DNA from: Methylotenera_A sp046594915
Lineage (GTDB): Bacteria; Pseudomonadota; Gammaproteobacteria; Burkholderiales; Methylophilaceae
Reading direction: 5' to 3'
DNA length: 64,000 bases
Assembly: GCA_046594915.1 (NCBI GenBank)
Contig: JBKJRC010000016.1
Span: 1 to 64,000 of the forward strand
A program made the translations under genes and the position numbers. Positions within the stretch are counted from its first letter, which is position 1, and each line of letters begins with the position of its first letter. Below, one piece after another: positions 51,767 to 61,403 of the stretch. The notes beneath the pieces were generated by a model. It was not told the DNA's origin and ran no database searches. It saw nothing but the letters and a program-made list of their open reading frames with translations.

Positions 51767-53857
51767 TCATTTTAAGTTAAGCCAATAAGTATTCAGTGTG
51801 CGGTTTAACATAATCTCGTAATGTCCATCTTTGTAGCTGACGGGCAATGCATCTGTTTTTTGAAACCGACCTTTTTTGTAGAGTTTAAGCCCTTCAGGCG
51901 CTTGTATCATCAGCGTTCCGTTTACAGGCTCCGAGAGGTAAGGCAGCTGACCATCTTTACTGGGAATCGATCGAGCTGCCATACTAATCAAGATATTTTT
52001 TGATTTTCTAATGGCAACAGCATCTAAACTTTGCACTACTACAACTGCATTTTTTGTATTGAGTGAAAAAGTGACATCGTTTAGTGTAATTGTTTCACCG
52101 CCAACCCATCCTGCTATTGCCTGTGTTTGCGTAGCGTTAATTAGCATAGTTTCTTTTTGCAGGTCGCGTTTTAACTCATTATTGTTAATATTTTCCGTAT
52201 CGATTGCTAACATAGAGTGGTTTGGATCGTTAATTACAGTCGCCGATTTAGGCATAAGCGATTTTTTCAACCACGGCAATTGTATTGTCGCGGGCATGGC
52301 GATTTGCAACTTACCTAACTCGCTTGCGGTTCTTAAAAAAATTGAATTTTTAGGGGTAACCTCTTGATTAAACAAATTTTTGCCTAAATCCAACACATAA
52401 GTTTTATTCGCCTCTTTAACATCGCCGCGTCTAAATATTAATGCGGCAGCTGGCATGGTTGCCATCATGGCTGGATCATTGTAACTATTCCAATTGGATG
52501 CGCTACCTGCGGCATTTGAAGCCTCAATCGGCTCTTGTGCGTAAGCGTACAGCATCATGGCATCCCAACCCTGAAAGCTTGCTTTGCTGGCGACATAAAT
52601 TGGTAAAGTATGCCGATCTGGCGCGGGGAAAGGATCAGCATTCCATTCAGTTACGCTGACTGGCTTTGCCACCACTTGCGCCGCTGCTAGCCAATGCGTT
52701 AAATCGGGCGTTACAATTGGATTGGTTGCAAGGCTGCTGGAATCTTGATAGGCATGCGCATCGATAATGTCGCCATCCGTTAAGGCTGGCAGCGAACTTA
52801 ATGGATTATTGCCCCATGTATTGGTTGTCGCTATTGGCACTTTAAGGCCAATGTCTTTTAAATGCTTAATCATCCTGATATTAAACTGATGTTCTAAATC
52901 ATTTAAAAATAATTTAGAAGAGCCGTGCTGCCAAGAACGCCAAGTGCTGTCTATTGATAATTGATGATTGAGAGCAAACTTTTCTGCCGCGTGCATATAA
53001 AGCTCGGAATGAGACTTAACACCTTTATCTGGCAGTAAACTATTGCCAAAATGATGCGTCACATCATTTTCATTGGTAATCAATACGGCAGCAATTGCTG
53101 GCTCATCAATTAACTTTTTATGTGTATATGGATTAAGATGCTCAAGATACGCTGCATTAAATTCACGCATTGCACGCTCAATAGTAGGATTGACATAATT
53201 AAATCCTTTTAAATCTGCCAAGCCGTTCGCTTGGCTGATTTCTGAAAAATGCGTAATGGCATCAGCTGGTTTAAAAGCGCGCTGCACATGCAAATCCAGC
53301 CAAACATAAATGCCTTCATCTTTTAAACATTTAATCCACCAGTCAATTTTGTCTAACGCTTCTAAATTGAGCGTTTTAGTATCCTGTTGATTGTCGCCCC
53401 CAAACACGTTTGGGACGACCCAAGGAGAATCCATATGATGCAACCTGACCAAGTTAACACCTAATGCGGACAATCTTTTTACCTGCTGGGTAACTTGTTG
53501 TTTTGGCGTTTGAAAAATCGTATAAGCCGCAATATTAACGCCCCAGAATTTTGCTTGCGTGCCATCCTCGAATACTAGCTGCTCACCTTTTGCTTGTAAA
53601 AAACCACGTTTGCCAGCAGGTCGCTCTGCCGCATTTAAAAAAGACAAATCCACCGGAGATGAAGATTTATCTAGCAGATTACGATACCAATTTTGGCTGT
53701 CTACAATGTCAAATTGTTTCGCTTTATGAACAATCGGTTCAACAATCTGGCTTTTTACAGCAGTCAAATACAGCCCTGCAACAAGACATATCATCACAAT
53801 CAAACTGAATCGATAATGTCGAATGCCTGATTGAATTAAATACGCAATTGGCTTCAT
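51767..53857 (-). CDS. Membrane-anchored clan-A glycoside-hydrolase-like protein
   Basis: 696-residue protein with one N-terminal membrane helix (about 17-33) and an extracytoplasmic TIM-barrel domain (about 65-450). The pattern KFWGVNIAAYTIF, LGVNLVRLHHMD and GIYVWLDLH is that of cellulase-like clan-A glycosidases. A candidate acid/base Glu sits in ITNENDVTHH (about 261) and a nucleophile Glu in SVTEWNADPF (about 404). The rest (about 460-696) looks beta-rich. The substrate cannot be read; envelope or exopolysaccharide is plausible. It overlaps the tonB-like gene by four bases, so it is translationally coupled. Confidence 0.75.
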   Translation of the reverse strand: MKPIAYLIQSGIRHYRFSLIVMICLVAGLYLTAVKSQIVEPIVHKAKQFDIVDSQNWYRNLLDKSSSPVDLSFLNAAERPAGKRGFLQAKGEQLVFEDGTQAKFWGVNIAAYTIFQTPKQQVTQQVKRLSALGVNLVRLHHMDSPWVVPNVFGGDNQQDTKTLNLEALDKIDWWIKCLKDEGIYVWLDLHVQRAFKPADAITHFSEISQANGLADLKGFNYVNPTIERAMREFNAAYLEHLNPYTHKKLIDEPAIAAVLITNENDVTHHFGNSLLPDKGVKSHSELYMHAAEKFALNHQLSIDSTWRSWQHGSSKLFLNDLEHQFNIRMIKHLKDIGLKVPIATTNTWGNNPLSSLPALTDGDIIDAHAYQDSSSLATNPIVTPDLTHWLAAAQVVAKPVSVTEWNADPFPAPDRHTLPIYVASKASFQGWDAMMLYAYAQEPIEASNAAGSASNWNSYNDPAMMATMPAAALIFRRGDVKEANKTYVLDLGKNLFNQEVTPKNSIFLRTASELGKLQIAMPATIQLPWLKKSLMPKSATVINDPNHSMLAIDTENINNNELKRDLQKETMLINATQTQAIAGWVGGETITLNDVTFSLNTKNAVVVVQSLDAVAIRKSKNILISMAARSIPSKDGQLPYLSEPVNGTLMIQAPEGLKLYKKGRFQKTDALPVSYKDGHYEIMLNRTLNTYWLNLK

Positions 53858-54858
53858 TCTGAATAAAGACTATCTTCCTGAGTAAAAGTCCAAGTACGGG
53901 TGATGTCTAAAATATCGGTATTTTTCTGCATTTCCTCTGTGAATTTGGCGTAAGGTGCGGCCAAATTCAGAATATTTTTGGCGGCTTCATCCAAAATCTT
54001 AGAGCCAGAACTTCTTTCAATGATGATTTTTTCTATACTGCCATCTGATTTAATCGATACCGTCAGTTGCAATTTGCCGTATATTTTTTGATTTCTGGCC
54101 GCTTCTGGATAATTCATATTACCAATGCGTTCCACTTTTTGCCGCCATGCTTCTAAATACATTGCGTCACTGGCTTCTTTGGTGCGCGACCCTAAAAATC
54201 TTCTTTTTGGCCGCTTTTGATATTCATCCTGCTGTTTGGCGATTTGTGCTTCTAACTGATCAATCTCAATACTTGCTGCAATTAAATCGGCCCGATTTAA
54301 CGATTTGGCTAACGCTTTTTGTTCGCCTTGCTCTGGTTCTGCTGAGGCGGCATTTTGTGTAGGGTTTGAATCTACTTTTTTAACGGCGTTAAGCTGTGTT
54401 AGCAGCTCTTGTGCTTGTTTTTCTAAAGTGCGCACCCGCTTTTGCTCGCGCGCTTCCAGTGCCTGTAACTTAGCTGCTTTGGCTGCGCTATTCGCCTCGA
54501 CGCTTGGCTTTAACTTTACTTCTGTGGTTTTTTGTTTGGGTGCTGGTAACATGGTTTTCATTTGCCGATTCGAATCGGTATTGCCGCCACGATCTAAATT
54601 TGCCTGCGCCAATAATTCTGCTTTATCGGGTACGCTTTTCGTTTTTGCATTCACCAGCACAACATTTAAAGAAGGTAATTTATTGGCAAGCCGTTTAAGT
54701 TCTGGCTCAAAATGAATGGTTAGTATCACCGCATGCACAATAATAGAAATTGCAATGGCAACGCTTAGTGCGCTGATTGTTGTCACGCTGTTGGCAACGG
54801 CAGACCGAGCTGCACTTTCAGTTTTTTTTAGTTCATTCTGTTTAAGCACAGCACTCAA
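53854..54858 (-). CDS. TonB-like energy transducer / TonB C-terminal domain protein
   Basis: 334-residue protein with an N-terminal membrane helix (about 32-50, SIIVHAVILTIHF), a long Ala/Lys/Glu/Gln coiled-coil region (about 115-215) and a C-terminal TonB domain (about 240-330) with NYPEAARNQKIYGKLQLTVSI (in parts). It lacks the usual proline-rich spacer and is longer than E. coli TonB. No exbB/exbD or TonB-dependent receptor is nearby, so its role in outer-membrane transport is uncertain. It starts five bases after mpl. Confidence 0.85.
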   Translation of the reverse strand: MSAVLKQNELKKTESAARSAVANSVTTISALSVAIAISIIVHAVILTIHFEPELKRLANKLPSLNVVLVNAKTKSVPDKAELLAQANLDRGGNTDSNRQMKTMLPAPKQKTTEVKLKPSVEANSAAKAAKLQALEAREQKRVRTLEKQAQELLTQLNAVKKVDSNPTQNAASAEPEQGEQKALAKSLNRADLIAASIEIDQLEAQIAKQQDEYQKRPKRRFLGSRTKEASDAMYLEAWRQKVERIGNMNYPEAARNQKIYGKLQLTVSIKSDGSIEKIIIERSSGSKILDEAAKNILNLAAPYAKFTEEMQKNTDILDITRTWTFTQEDSLYSE

Positions 54859-54862
54859 ACTT

Positions 54863-56266
54863 TTATTTTTCCGTTAAAGACACGCTTAATGCATCTAGGA
54901 TTTTTTGATGCACGCCGCCAAATCCGCCATTACTCATCACCAAAATATGATCATTTGGCTTGGCAACAGCACAAATTGCTTGTATCAACATGGGCAAATC
55001 ATCAAACGTTTTGGCTTTATTTGCAATCGATTTTAATGCGTCCGCCGCATCCCAACCCAAATTTGCGCCATAGCAAAACACCAAGTCCGCCTCTTTTAAG
55101 CTGGCTGGTAACGCAGCTTTCATCACGCCCAATTTCATGGTGTTGCTTCTGGGTTCTAGCACGGCCAGTATACGCGCCCCTGTCGATTTAAAATCGCCCA
55201 CTTTGGCACGCAAACCAGCCACTGTCGTTTCGATTGCGGTAGGATGGTGCGCGAAATCATCATAAACCGCAATGTTGTTCACCACACCTTTAATTTCCAT
55301 GCGGCGTTTGACGTTTTTAAATGCAGTTAATGCCGCAATGCTCAGTTGCGTAGAAACGCCCACGTGACGCGCCGCCGCAATGCTAGCCAGCGCATTCATG
55401 CGATTGTGTTCGCCTAGCAAATCCCACATCACGCGCCCTTGCAGTTTGCTTTGATGCATCACATCAAAACTACCATCACCGCTGGCATTATCAGCTTGCC
55501 AATCGGCATCTGTGCCAAATTTTTCCACTGGCGTCCAGCAGCCTTTTTCAATCACTCGGTTTAAACTGGATTCTTTACCGTTCACCACAACCAACCCTTG
55601 TTGCGGAACAGTGCGCACTAAATGGTGAAACTGCTTTTCAATCGCCGCCAAATCCTCAAAAATATCAGCGTGGTCAAATTCCAGATTATTGAGCACGACG
55701 GTACGCGGATGATAATGCACAAATTTTGAACGTTTATCAAAAAACGCGGTGTCATATTCGTCAGCTTCTATCACAAAAAAAGGCGAGATACTGTTGCTAT
55801 CCTGCTTTGGCGTTTGTGGCAAACGTGCCGAAACATCAAAGTTTTGCGGCACGCCGCCAATTAAAAAACCGGGTGCTAAACCTGCATATTCCAATATCCA
55901 GGCCAACATAGACGCTGTGGTGGTTTTGCCATGCGTACCCGCCACTGCCAACACCCATTTACCTTGCAACACGTTTTCATTCAGCCATTGTGGTCCAGAA
56001 ACATAAGACAAACCAAGATTTAAAATTTCTTCCATTAACGGATTGCCGCGCGAGACAACATTGCCAATTACATAAATATTCGGTTTAAGTTTGGTTTGCT
56101 CAGGCAAAAAACCTTCAATTAATTCAATACCCTGCGCTTGCAATTGCGTACTCATTGGCGGGTAAACGTTGGCATCACAACCTGTAACCCGATGCCCTGC
56201 CTGCTTCGCCAGCACCGCAATACCGCCCATGAATGTGCCGCAAATACCTAAAATGTGAATGTGCAT
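54863..56266 (-). CDS. mpl: UDP-MurNAc:L-Ala-gamma-D-Glu-meso-DAP ligase Mpl
   Basis: Mur-ligase family enzyme that reattaches recycled tripeptide to UDP-MurNAc. The N-terminal nucleotide fold begins HILGICGTFMGGIAVLA. The ATP loop is AVAGTHGKTTTASML (about 108), followed by EADEYDTAFFD, NNLEFDHADIF, GEHNRMNALAS and DDFAHHPTAI. It has 467 residues. It overlaps the fic gene by one base and precedes the tonB-like gene by four, so recycling, Fic and TonB functions share a transcript. Confidence 0.95.
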   Translation of the reverse strand: MHIHILGICGTFMGGIAVLAKQAGHRVTGCDANVYPPMSTQLQAQGIELIEGFLPEQTKLKPNIYVIGNVVSRGNPLMEEILNLGLSYVSGPQWLNENVLQGKWVLAVAGTHGKTTTASMLAWILEYAGLAPGFLIGGVPQNFDVSARLPQTPKQDSNSISPFFVIEADEYDTAFFDKRSKFVHYHPRTVVLNNLEFDHADIFEDLAAIEKQFHHLVRTVPQQGLVVVNGKESSLNRVIEKGCWTPVEKFGTDADWQADNASGDGSFDVMHQSKLQGRVMWDLLGEHNRMNALASIAAARHVGVSTQLSIAALTAFKNVKRRMEIKGVVNNIAVYDDFAHHPTAIETTVAGLRAKVGDFKSTGARILAVLEPRSNTMKLGVMKAALPASLKEADLVFCYGANLGWDAADALKSIANKAKTFDDLPMLIQAICAVAKPNDHILVMSNGGFGGVHQKILDALSVSLTEK

Positions 56267-57360
56267 TAATTGTTTACCAAAATTTTATACAGTGCTGTAT
56301 TTATAAAATAAATATCGCGGCCTTTTTTTGTTAATTGGAGAATATTTTTTTTGTCAGAAGAGAGTCTTTTCAGATATTTAGTGGCTGTAATTCTTGAAAT
56401 ATTAATGTCTTGTTCTAAAAAAGATATCTTTGTATATGGGTACTTAAACAAATGATTGATTAAATCTTGACTATAAAAATTGTAATTGTCTCGGATATGA
56501 TGCTTATAATTCATCATTGCATCTCGAATAGCCAAGATTTTACTCACTGTTATGTTCGCTGTATTTTCGACTGCATCAAGCATGTATAGTATCCAAGGCT
56601 CCCAATTGCCATCATCTCGCACAGATTGTAGTAGTCGATAATATTCTTGTTTGTTTTGATTAATATAAGAACTTAGATATAAAACAGGAATATTCAATAA
56701 GTTCTGTTGAACCAAATAAAGCACATTAATTATTCTTCCAGTGCGTCCATTCCCATCATAAAAAGGATGAATTGTTTCAAACTGATGGTGAATAATTGCC
56801 ATTTTTATCAAGGGGTCTAGCACAATAAAAAATGGATCATTGATAAACTTCTCTAAGTCTTGCATTAACACTTCAATTTCCTGCGCTTCTTGGTGTGGCG
56901 TATAAACAATATTACCTGTATCAGTCTTTAGTGTTGTTCCAGACTGTGTTCGAAAACCAGCGTCATTACCTTCTAATACTGCTTGAATCTCTTTAATATG
57001 ATTGGATGTTAGCAATCCCGTGTCGCGAAGCAGGTTGTAACCTTTATGAAGCGCCTCTACATACCTTTTTACTTCTTTTGCTGCTGGATTTTGTTTATCT
57101 GGGAATATGCCCTGTTGAAATAGCTCATCATGCGTTGTAACAATACTTTCTATTTCTGAGCTCTCTTTAGCCTCTTGAATAGACAACGTGTCAATCAAAA
57201 CGCCTTGATTTGGAATACTTGCAACTATGCCTTTTAGTTCAGCAAGGGCTCTATTGGCACTCGCCAATTTTTTCATAATTGATAACGTCTCAAAGGTAAC
57301 TGCTTCTAACTCAGCAATTTGCCGCACGAAAATAGTTGCCCTTTTAATTTGTTCTTTCAT
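56266..57360 (-). CDS. Fic domain protein, class II-like, with C-terminal winged helix
   Basis: 364-residue Fic protein, probably an AMP- (or other NMP-) transferase. An N-terminal Fic_N region contains the candidate inhibitory helix SSEIES (Ser67-Glu71; the usual following Gly/Asn is Ser here). The core motif HPFYDGNGRTGR (198-209) has the catalytic His198 and complete anion-binding loop, so it should be active. The last about 75 residues resemble a winged helix (FLEQDINISRITATKYLKRL). Codon use is more AT-rich than its neighbours, suggesting transfer. Palindromic sites overlap its presumed promoter. Confidence 0.9.
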   Translation of the reverse strand: MKEQIKRATIFVRQIAELEAVTFETLSIMKKLASANRALAELKGIVASIPNQGVLIDTLSIQEAKESSEIESIVTTHDELFQQGIFPDKQNPAAKEVKRYVEALHKGYNLLRDTGLLTSNHIKEIQAVLEGNDAGFRTQSGTTLKTDTGNIVYTPHQEAQEIEVLMQDLEKFINDPFFIVLDPLIKMAIIHHQFETIHPFYDGNGRTGRIINVLYLVQQNLLNIPVLYLSSYINQNKQEYYRLLQSVRDDGNWEPWILYMLDAVENTANITVSKILAIRDAMMNYKHHIRDNYNFYSQDLINHLFKYPYTKISFLEQDINISRITATKYLKRLSSDKKNILQLTKKGRDIYFINTALYKILVNN

Positions 57361-57369
57361 CAGTACATT

Positions 57370-57397
57370 GTATACATATTATGTTTTTAATGTATAC
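57370..57397 (-). promoter_or_regulatory. Operator-like inverted repeat at the fic promoter
   Basis: GTATACAT (57370-57377) and ATGTATAC (57390-57397) form a perfect inverted repeat with 20 bases between centres. Each arm sits in a TGTATAC(A) near-palindrome, so both also read as direct copies. It lies directly before the fic ATG. Confidence 0.7.
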
Positions 57398-57418
57398 GAA
57401 ACAAGTTTTTCTATACAA
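57391..57418 (-). promoter_or_regulatory. Candidate sigma-70 promoter of the fic-mpl unit
   Basis: On the minus strand TTGTAT (complement of 57413-57418) and TATACA (complement of 57391-57396) are 16 bases apart. The -10 element coincides with one arm of the inverted repeat. Confidence 0.5.
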
Positions 57419-57451
57419 ATAAAAAGCGATATATATACTAAACTGGTATAT

Positions 57452-60400
57452 TTATCCTAAATTCGGACTTAGCCAGCGCTCTAAATATTCTTTTGGCAAA
57501 TCTCTGCGCTTTGCCATGTCTTCTAACTGATCCATGCCGATTTTATCTACACTAAAATATTTGGCTTGTTTATGCGCAAGGTAAAAACCCGAAACGGCGG
57601 CGGCGGGCAACATGGCAAACGATTCAGTAAGTTGCATGCCAATTTCTTCTGCTTGCAGCAGGTTAAACATATCGGGTTTTACCGTGTGGTCTGGACATGC
57701 TGGATAGCCAGGCGCTGGGCGAATGCCTTGATATTGTTCTTTAATTAATGCGGATAAATCCAGCTTTTCATCTACGACGTAGCCCCATAAATCGGTACGT
57801 ACGCGTTCATGCATATATTCGGCAAAGGCTTCTGCAAAGCGATCAGCAAGCGCTTTAAACATAATGCCGCTGAAATCATCATTGGCATCGGCGAAGCGTT
57901 TTTCTATTTTTTCTGTACCTAAACCAGCCGTGACCGCGAATAAGCCGATGTAATCATCAACTGTATTTTCAACATTTTGACCTTTAGGTGCGATAAAGTC
58001 GGCCAAACATTGGTTTGGCCGCGGCGCGCCATCGATAACTGGCTTAACACTTTGCTGACGCATGCCATAGTAGGTAAAGGCGATTTGGCTGCGGGTTTCG
58101 TCAGTGTAAATTTCAATATCGTCGTCATTCACTGTATTGGCAGGCATCAGCGCAATCACGCCATTGGCGGTTAACCAGCGGCCATCGATGATTTTTTTCA
58201 GCATCGCTTTGCCTTCGGCGAATACCTTGGTGGCAGCTTCACCGACAACTTTATCGGTTAAAATCGCCGGGTAAAAACCCGCTAAATCCCAGGTTTGAAA
58301 GAACGGCGCCCAATCGATATATTGCGCAATTAGATTTAAATCGATGTTTTTAAATACGCGACGGCCGATGAATTTTGGCTTTACCGGCGCAAATTCCCCT
58401 GTAAATGTAAGCTGCGTTTTGTTTTTACGCGCATCTGCAATGGTAAGTAGCGGCACGCCTTTTTTGTTGGCATGTTGCGTACGTGCTTTTTCGTAATCCG
58501 CTTGAATCTCGGCTAAATACGCACCGCGTGTTTCAGGTGTGAGCAAGTTTTGCATTACCGTCACAGAGCGCGAGGCATCTGGCACATACACAATGGGGCC
58601 ATCATAAAATGGTGCGATTTTCACTGCGGTGTGCGCGCGTGATGTCGTTGCGCCACCAATCAACAAGGGCGTTTTTGCATCGCTAAAATGCGGATCGCGC
58701 TGCATTTCTTTGGCGATATAAGTCATTTCTTCTAGCGATGGCGTGATTAACCCACTTAAACCAATAATATCGGCATTTTCCGCTTTTGCCATGGCTAAAA
58801 TCTCCGCCGCTGGTACCATCACGCCCATATTGACCACTTCGAAGTTATTGCATTGCAACACCACGCTGACAATATTTTTGCCAATATCGTGTACGTCACC
58901 TTTCACCGTGGCAATCACAATTTTGCCTTTGGGTTTGGCAACTATGCCTGTACGCGCCTCATCAAGCGCTTTTTCGGCTTCAATAAACGGGATTAAATGC
59001 GCCACTGCGGTTTTCATCACCCGCGCAGACTTAACCACTTGCGGCAGGAACATTTTACCTTGGCCAAATAAATCGCCCACTACATTCATGCCGTCCATCA
59101 GTGGGCCTTCAATCACGTGAATTGTACGGCCACCTGATTTCTCAACCACCACACGCGCTTCTTCGGTATCTTGCACAATAAAATCGGTAATACCATGCAC
59201 CATGGCGTAACTAAGGCGTTTTTCAACAGGTACTAGATTTTCAGGCGTTCCGCGCCACTCTAAAGTAGCCGCTGCTTTTTTGCCGCCAGCCACCAACGTA
59301 CCGGCGACTTCAATCAGCCGTTCGGTTGGCGCGATTAAATTATTTGGGTCAATAATACGGTTAAGTACCACATCCTCTACACATTTTTTAAGCTCTGGCG
59401 CCAAGTCATCATAAACGCCCATCATGCCCGCGTTAACAATGCCCATGGTCATGCCGGCTTGAATCGCGTGATATAAAAATACGGTATGAATCGCCTCGCG
59501 CGCTGGGTCGTTGCCGCGAAAACTAAAACTCACGTTTGATACGCCGCCCGAAATTTTAGCGTGCGGCAGGTTTTGCTTGATCCAGCGCGTGGCTTCAATA
59601 AAATCCACTGCATAATTATTGTGTTCTTCAATCCCAGTCGCAATGGCGAAAATATTCGGGTCAAAAATAATATCTTCTGGCGGAAAACCGGTGCTGACCA
59701 ATAAATCGTAAGCGCGTTTGCAGATTTCAATCTTGCGCGCATACGTGTCGGCTTGGCCTTTTTCATCGAATGCCATCACAATCACCGCCGCGCCATAGCG
59801 ACGGCACAACTTGGCTTGGCGTAAAAATTCCGCTTCACCTTCTTTCATGGAGATAGAATTGACAATCGCTTTGCCTTGCACGCATTTTAAGCCCGCTTCA
59901 ATAACTGACCATTTTGAAGAGTCAATCATAATCGGCACGCGCGCAATATCGGGCTCACTGGCGATTAAATTGAGAAAATGCGTCATGGCTTTGATGGCAT
60001 CTAGCATGCCTTCATCCATATTAATATCGATGACTTGCGCACCGTTTTCGACTTGCTGTCGCGCCACGCTTAACGCTTCGTCGTATTGCTCGTTAATAAT
60101 CAGCCTTGCGAATGCTTTTGAGCCCGTGACATTGGTGCGCTCGCCCACATTTACATACAGCGAATTTTCATCAATGATAAATGGCTCTAAACCCGATAGT
60201 TTAGTGACTGGCTCAAAGCTGGGGGTTGCACGCGGTAGCAAGTTTTTTATTTCGTTATAAATAGCGTTAATATGCGCTGGAGTCGTTCCGCAGCAGCCGC
60301 CCGCCATATTTAAAAAGCCGCTATGCGCGAACTCTTTTAATAAGTTGGAGGTGATATCGGGCGTTTCGTCAAAGCCCGTGTCGCTCATTGGATTCGGCAA

Positions 60401-61258
60401 GCCTGCATTTGGGTAAATACACACAAATGTATCGGCGATTTTGGATAATTCTTCTACATAAGGCCGCATTAAAGTGGCGCCTAACGCGCAGTTAAGTCCC
60501 ACCGTCAGTGGGTTTGCGTGGCGAATCGAATACCAAAATGCGGTAACGGTTTGACCTGATAATATGCGCCCCGATGCATCGGTTACGGTGCCTGAAATCA
60601 TAATTGGCAATTTATAGCCGACTTCTTCAAAAAACGTATCAATCGCAAATAATGCCGCTTTGCAGTTGAGCGTATCGAAAATGGTTTCCACCATTAAAAT
60701 ATCTGCGCCACCTTCTACCAGCGCGCGCGTTTGTTGTAAGTAAGCGCTTACCAGTTGGTCAAAGCTGACATTGCGCGCCGCTGGGTCGTTTACATCGGGC
60801 GAGATGCTGGCAGTTTTTGGCGTTGGGCCTAACGCGCCCGCCACAAAACGCGGTTTATCGGGCGTGCTGTATTTTTGGCAAGCCGCTTTGGCCAGTTTGG
60901 CAGATTGCACATTCATTTCATACACCAGATGCGCCATGTGATAGTCGTCTTGCGCAACGGTGGTGGCGCCAAAAGTATTGGTTTCAATCACATCTGCGCC
61001 TGCGGCTAAATATTGCTCGTGAATTTCTTGAATCACCTGTGGCTGCGTTAAGCTTAAAAGCTCGTTATTGCCTTTTACAAACAACTCGCGCTGGCCCACT
61101 GGCGCTTTAAAATCGGCAAAACGCTCGCCTCTATAATCCTCCTCGGTCAGCTTGTATTGCTGAATCATAGTGCCCATCGCACCATCCAGAATTAAGATGC
61201 GCTGTTTCAGTAATTGGCGAAGTTGAATTTCAACTGGACTAATGGCCGTAGATTGCAT
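57452..61258 (-). CDS. metH: Cobalamin-dependent methionine synthase
   Basis: Transfers methyl from methyl-tetrahydrofolate to homocysteine via B12. Four modules are complete: homocysteine domain (about 10-345; Zn ligands in GLNCALGA and GGCCGTTPAH), folate domain (about 365-625), cobalamin domain with VKGDVHDIGKNIV (His ligand, about 780), and the SAM activation domain (about 920-1268, ending RPAPGYPACPDH). I chose the ATG at 61258; a TTG four codons upstream is also open. About 1268 residues. No cobalamin, SAM or SAH riboswitch is visible in the short upstream gap. Functions with metX/metW. Confidence 0.97.
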   Translation of the reverse strand: MQSTAISPVEIQLRQLLKQRILILDGAMGTMIQQYKLTEEDYRGERFADFKAPVGQRELFVKGNNELLSLTQPQVIQEIHEQYLAAGADVIETNTFGATTVAQDDYHMAHLVYEMNVQSAKLAKAACQKYSTPDKPRFVAGALGPTPKTASISPDVNDPAARNVSFDQLVSAYLQQTRALVEGGADILMVETIFDTLNCKAALFAIDTFFEEVGYKLPIMISGTVTDASGRILSGQTVTAFWYSIRHANPLTVGLNCALGATLMRPYVEELSKIADTFVCIYPNAGLPNPMSDTGFDETPDITSNLLKEFAHSGFLNMAGGCCGTTPAHINAIYNEIKNLLPRATPSFEPVTKLSGLEPFIIDENSLYVNVGERTNVTGSKAFARLIINEQYDEALSVARQQVENGAQVIDINMDEGMLDAIKAMTHFLNLIASEPDIARVPIMIDSSKWSVIEAGLKCVQGKAIVNSISMKEGEAEFLRQAKLCRRYGAAVIVMAFDEKGQADTYARKIEICKRAYDLLVSTGFPPEDIIFDPNIFAIATGIEEHNNYAVDFIEATRWIKQNLPHAKISGGVSNVSFSFRGNDPAREAIHTVFLYHAIQAGMTMGIVNAGMMGVYDDLAPELKKCVEDVVLNRIIDPNNLIAPTERLIEVAGTLVAGGKKAAATLEWRGTPENLVPVEKRLSYAMVHGITDFIVQDTEEARVVVEKSGGRTIHVIEGPLMDGMNVVGDLFGQGKMFLPQVVKSARVMKTAVAHLIPFIEAEKALDEARTGIVAKPKGKIVIATVKGDVHDIGKNIVSVVLQCNNFEVVNMGVMVPAAEILAMAKAENADIIGLSGLITPSLEEMTYIAKEMQRDPHFSDAKTPLLIGGATTSRAHTAVKIAPFYDGPIVYVPDASRSVTVMQNLLTPETRGAYLAEIQADYEKARTQHANKKGVPLLTIADARKNKTQLTFTGEFAPVKPKFIGRRVFKNIDLNLIAQYIDWAPFFQTWDLAGFYPAILTDKVVGEAATKVFAEGKAMLKKIIDGRWLTANGVIALMPANTVNDDDIEIYTDETRSQIAFTYYGMRQQSVKPVIDGAPRPNQCLADFIAPKGQNVENTVDDYIGLFAVTAGLGTEKIEKRFADANDDFSGIMFKALADRFAEAFAEYMHERVRTDLWGYVVDEKLDLSALIKEQYQGIRPAPGYPACPDHTVKPDMFNLLQAEEIGMQLTESFAMLPAAAVSGFYLAHKQAKYFSVDKIGMDQLEDMAKRRDLPKEYLERWLSPNLG

Positions 61259-61347
61259 GCACGCTTTCAATGCTTGATATCGTTATAGTCCTTTATTTTA
61301 ACATGTTGTCAGACGATGAATGCGACTGAATAATCGCGATAACCAAT

Positions 61348-61377
61348 AAAAAAAGCGACGCATTGCATCGCTTTTTT
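61348..61377. terminator. Terminator between the secreted-peptide genes and metH
   Basis: AAAAAAGCGA pairs with TCGCTTTTTT, extended inward by GCA/TGC after one mismatch, with T runs on both strands. It ends the small-peptide transcript read on the minus strand. Confidence 0.85.
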
Positions 61378-61403
61378 AAGGGAAAAACTAGGTTAAGGCG
61401 TGA

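Noticed and set aside
61259..61403. Cobalamin, SAM or SAH riboswitch before metH
   Set aside because: The gap is short, taken up by the upstream terminator, and contains none of the conserved B12-box or SAH/SAM core sequences I could recognise.
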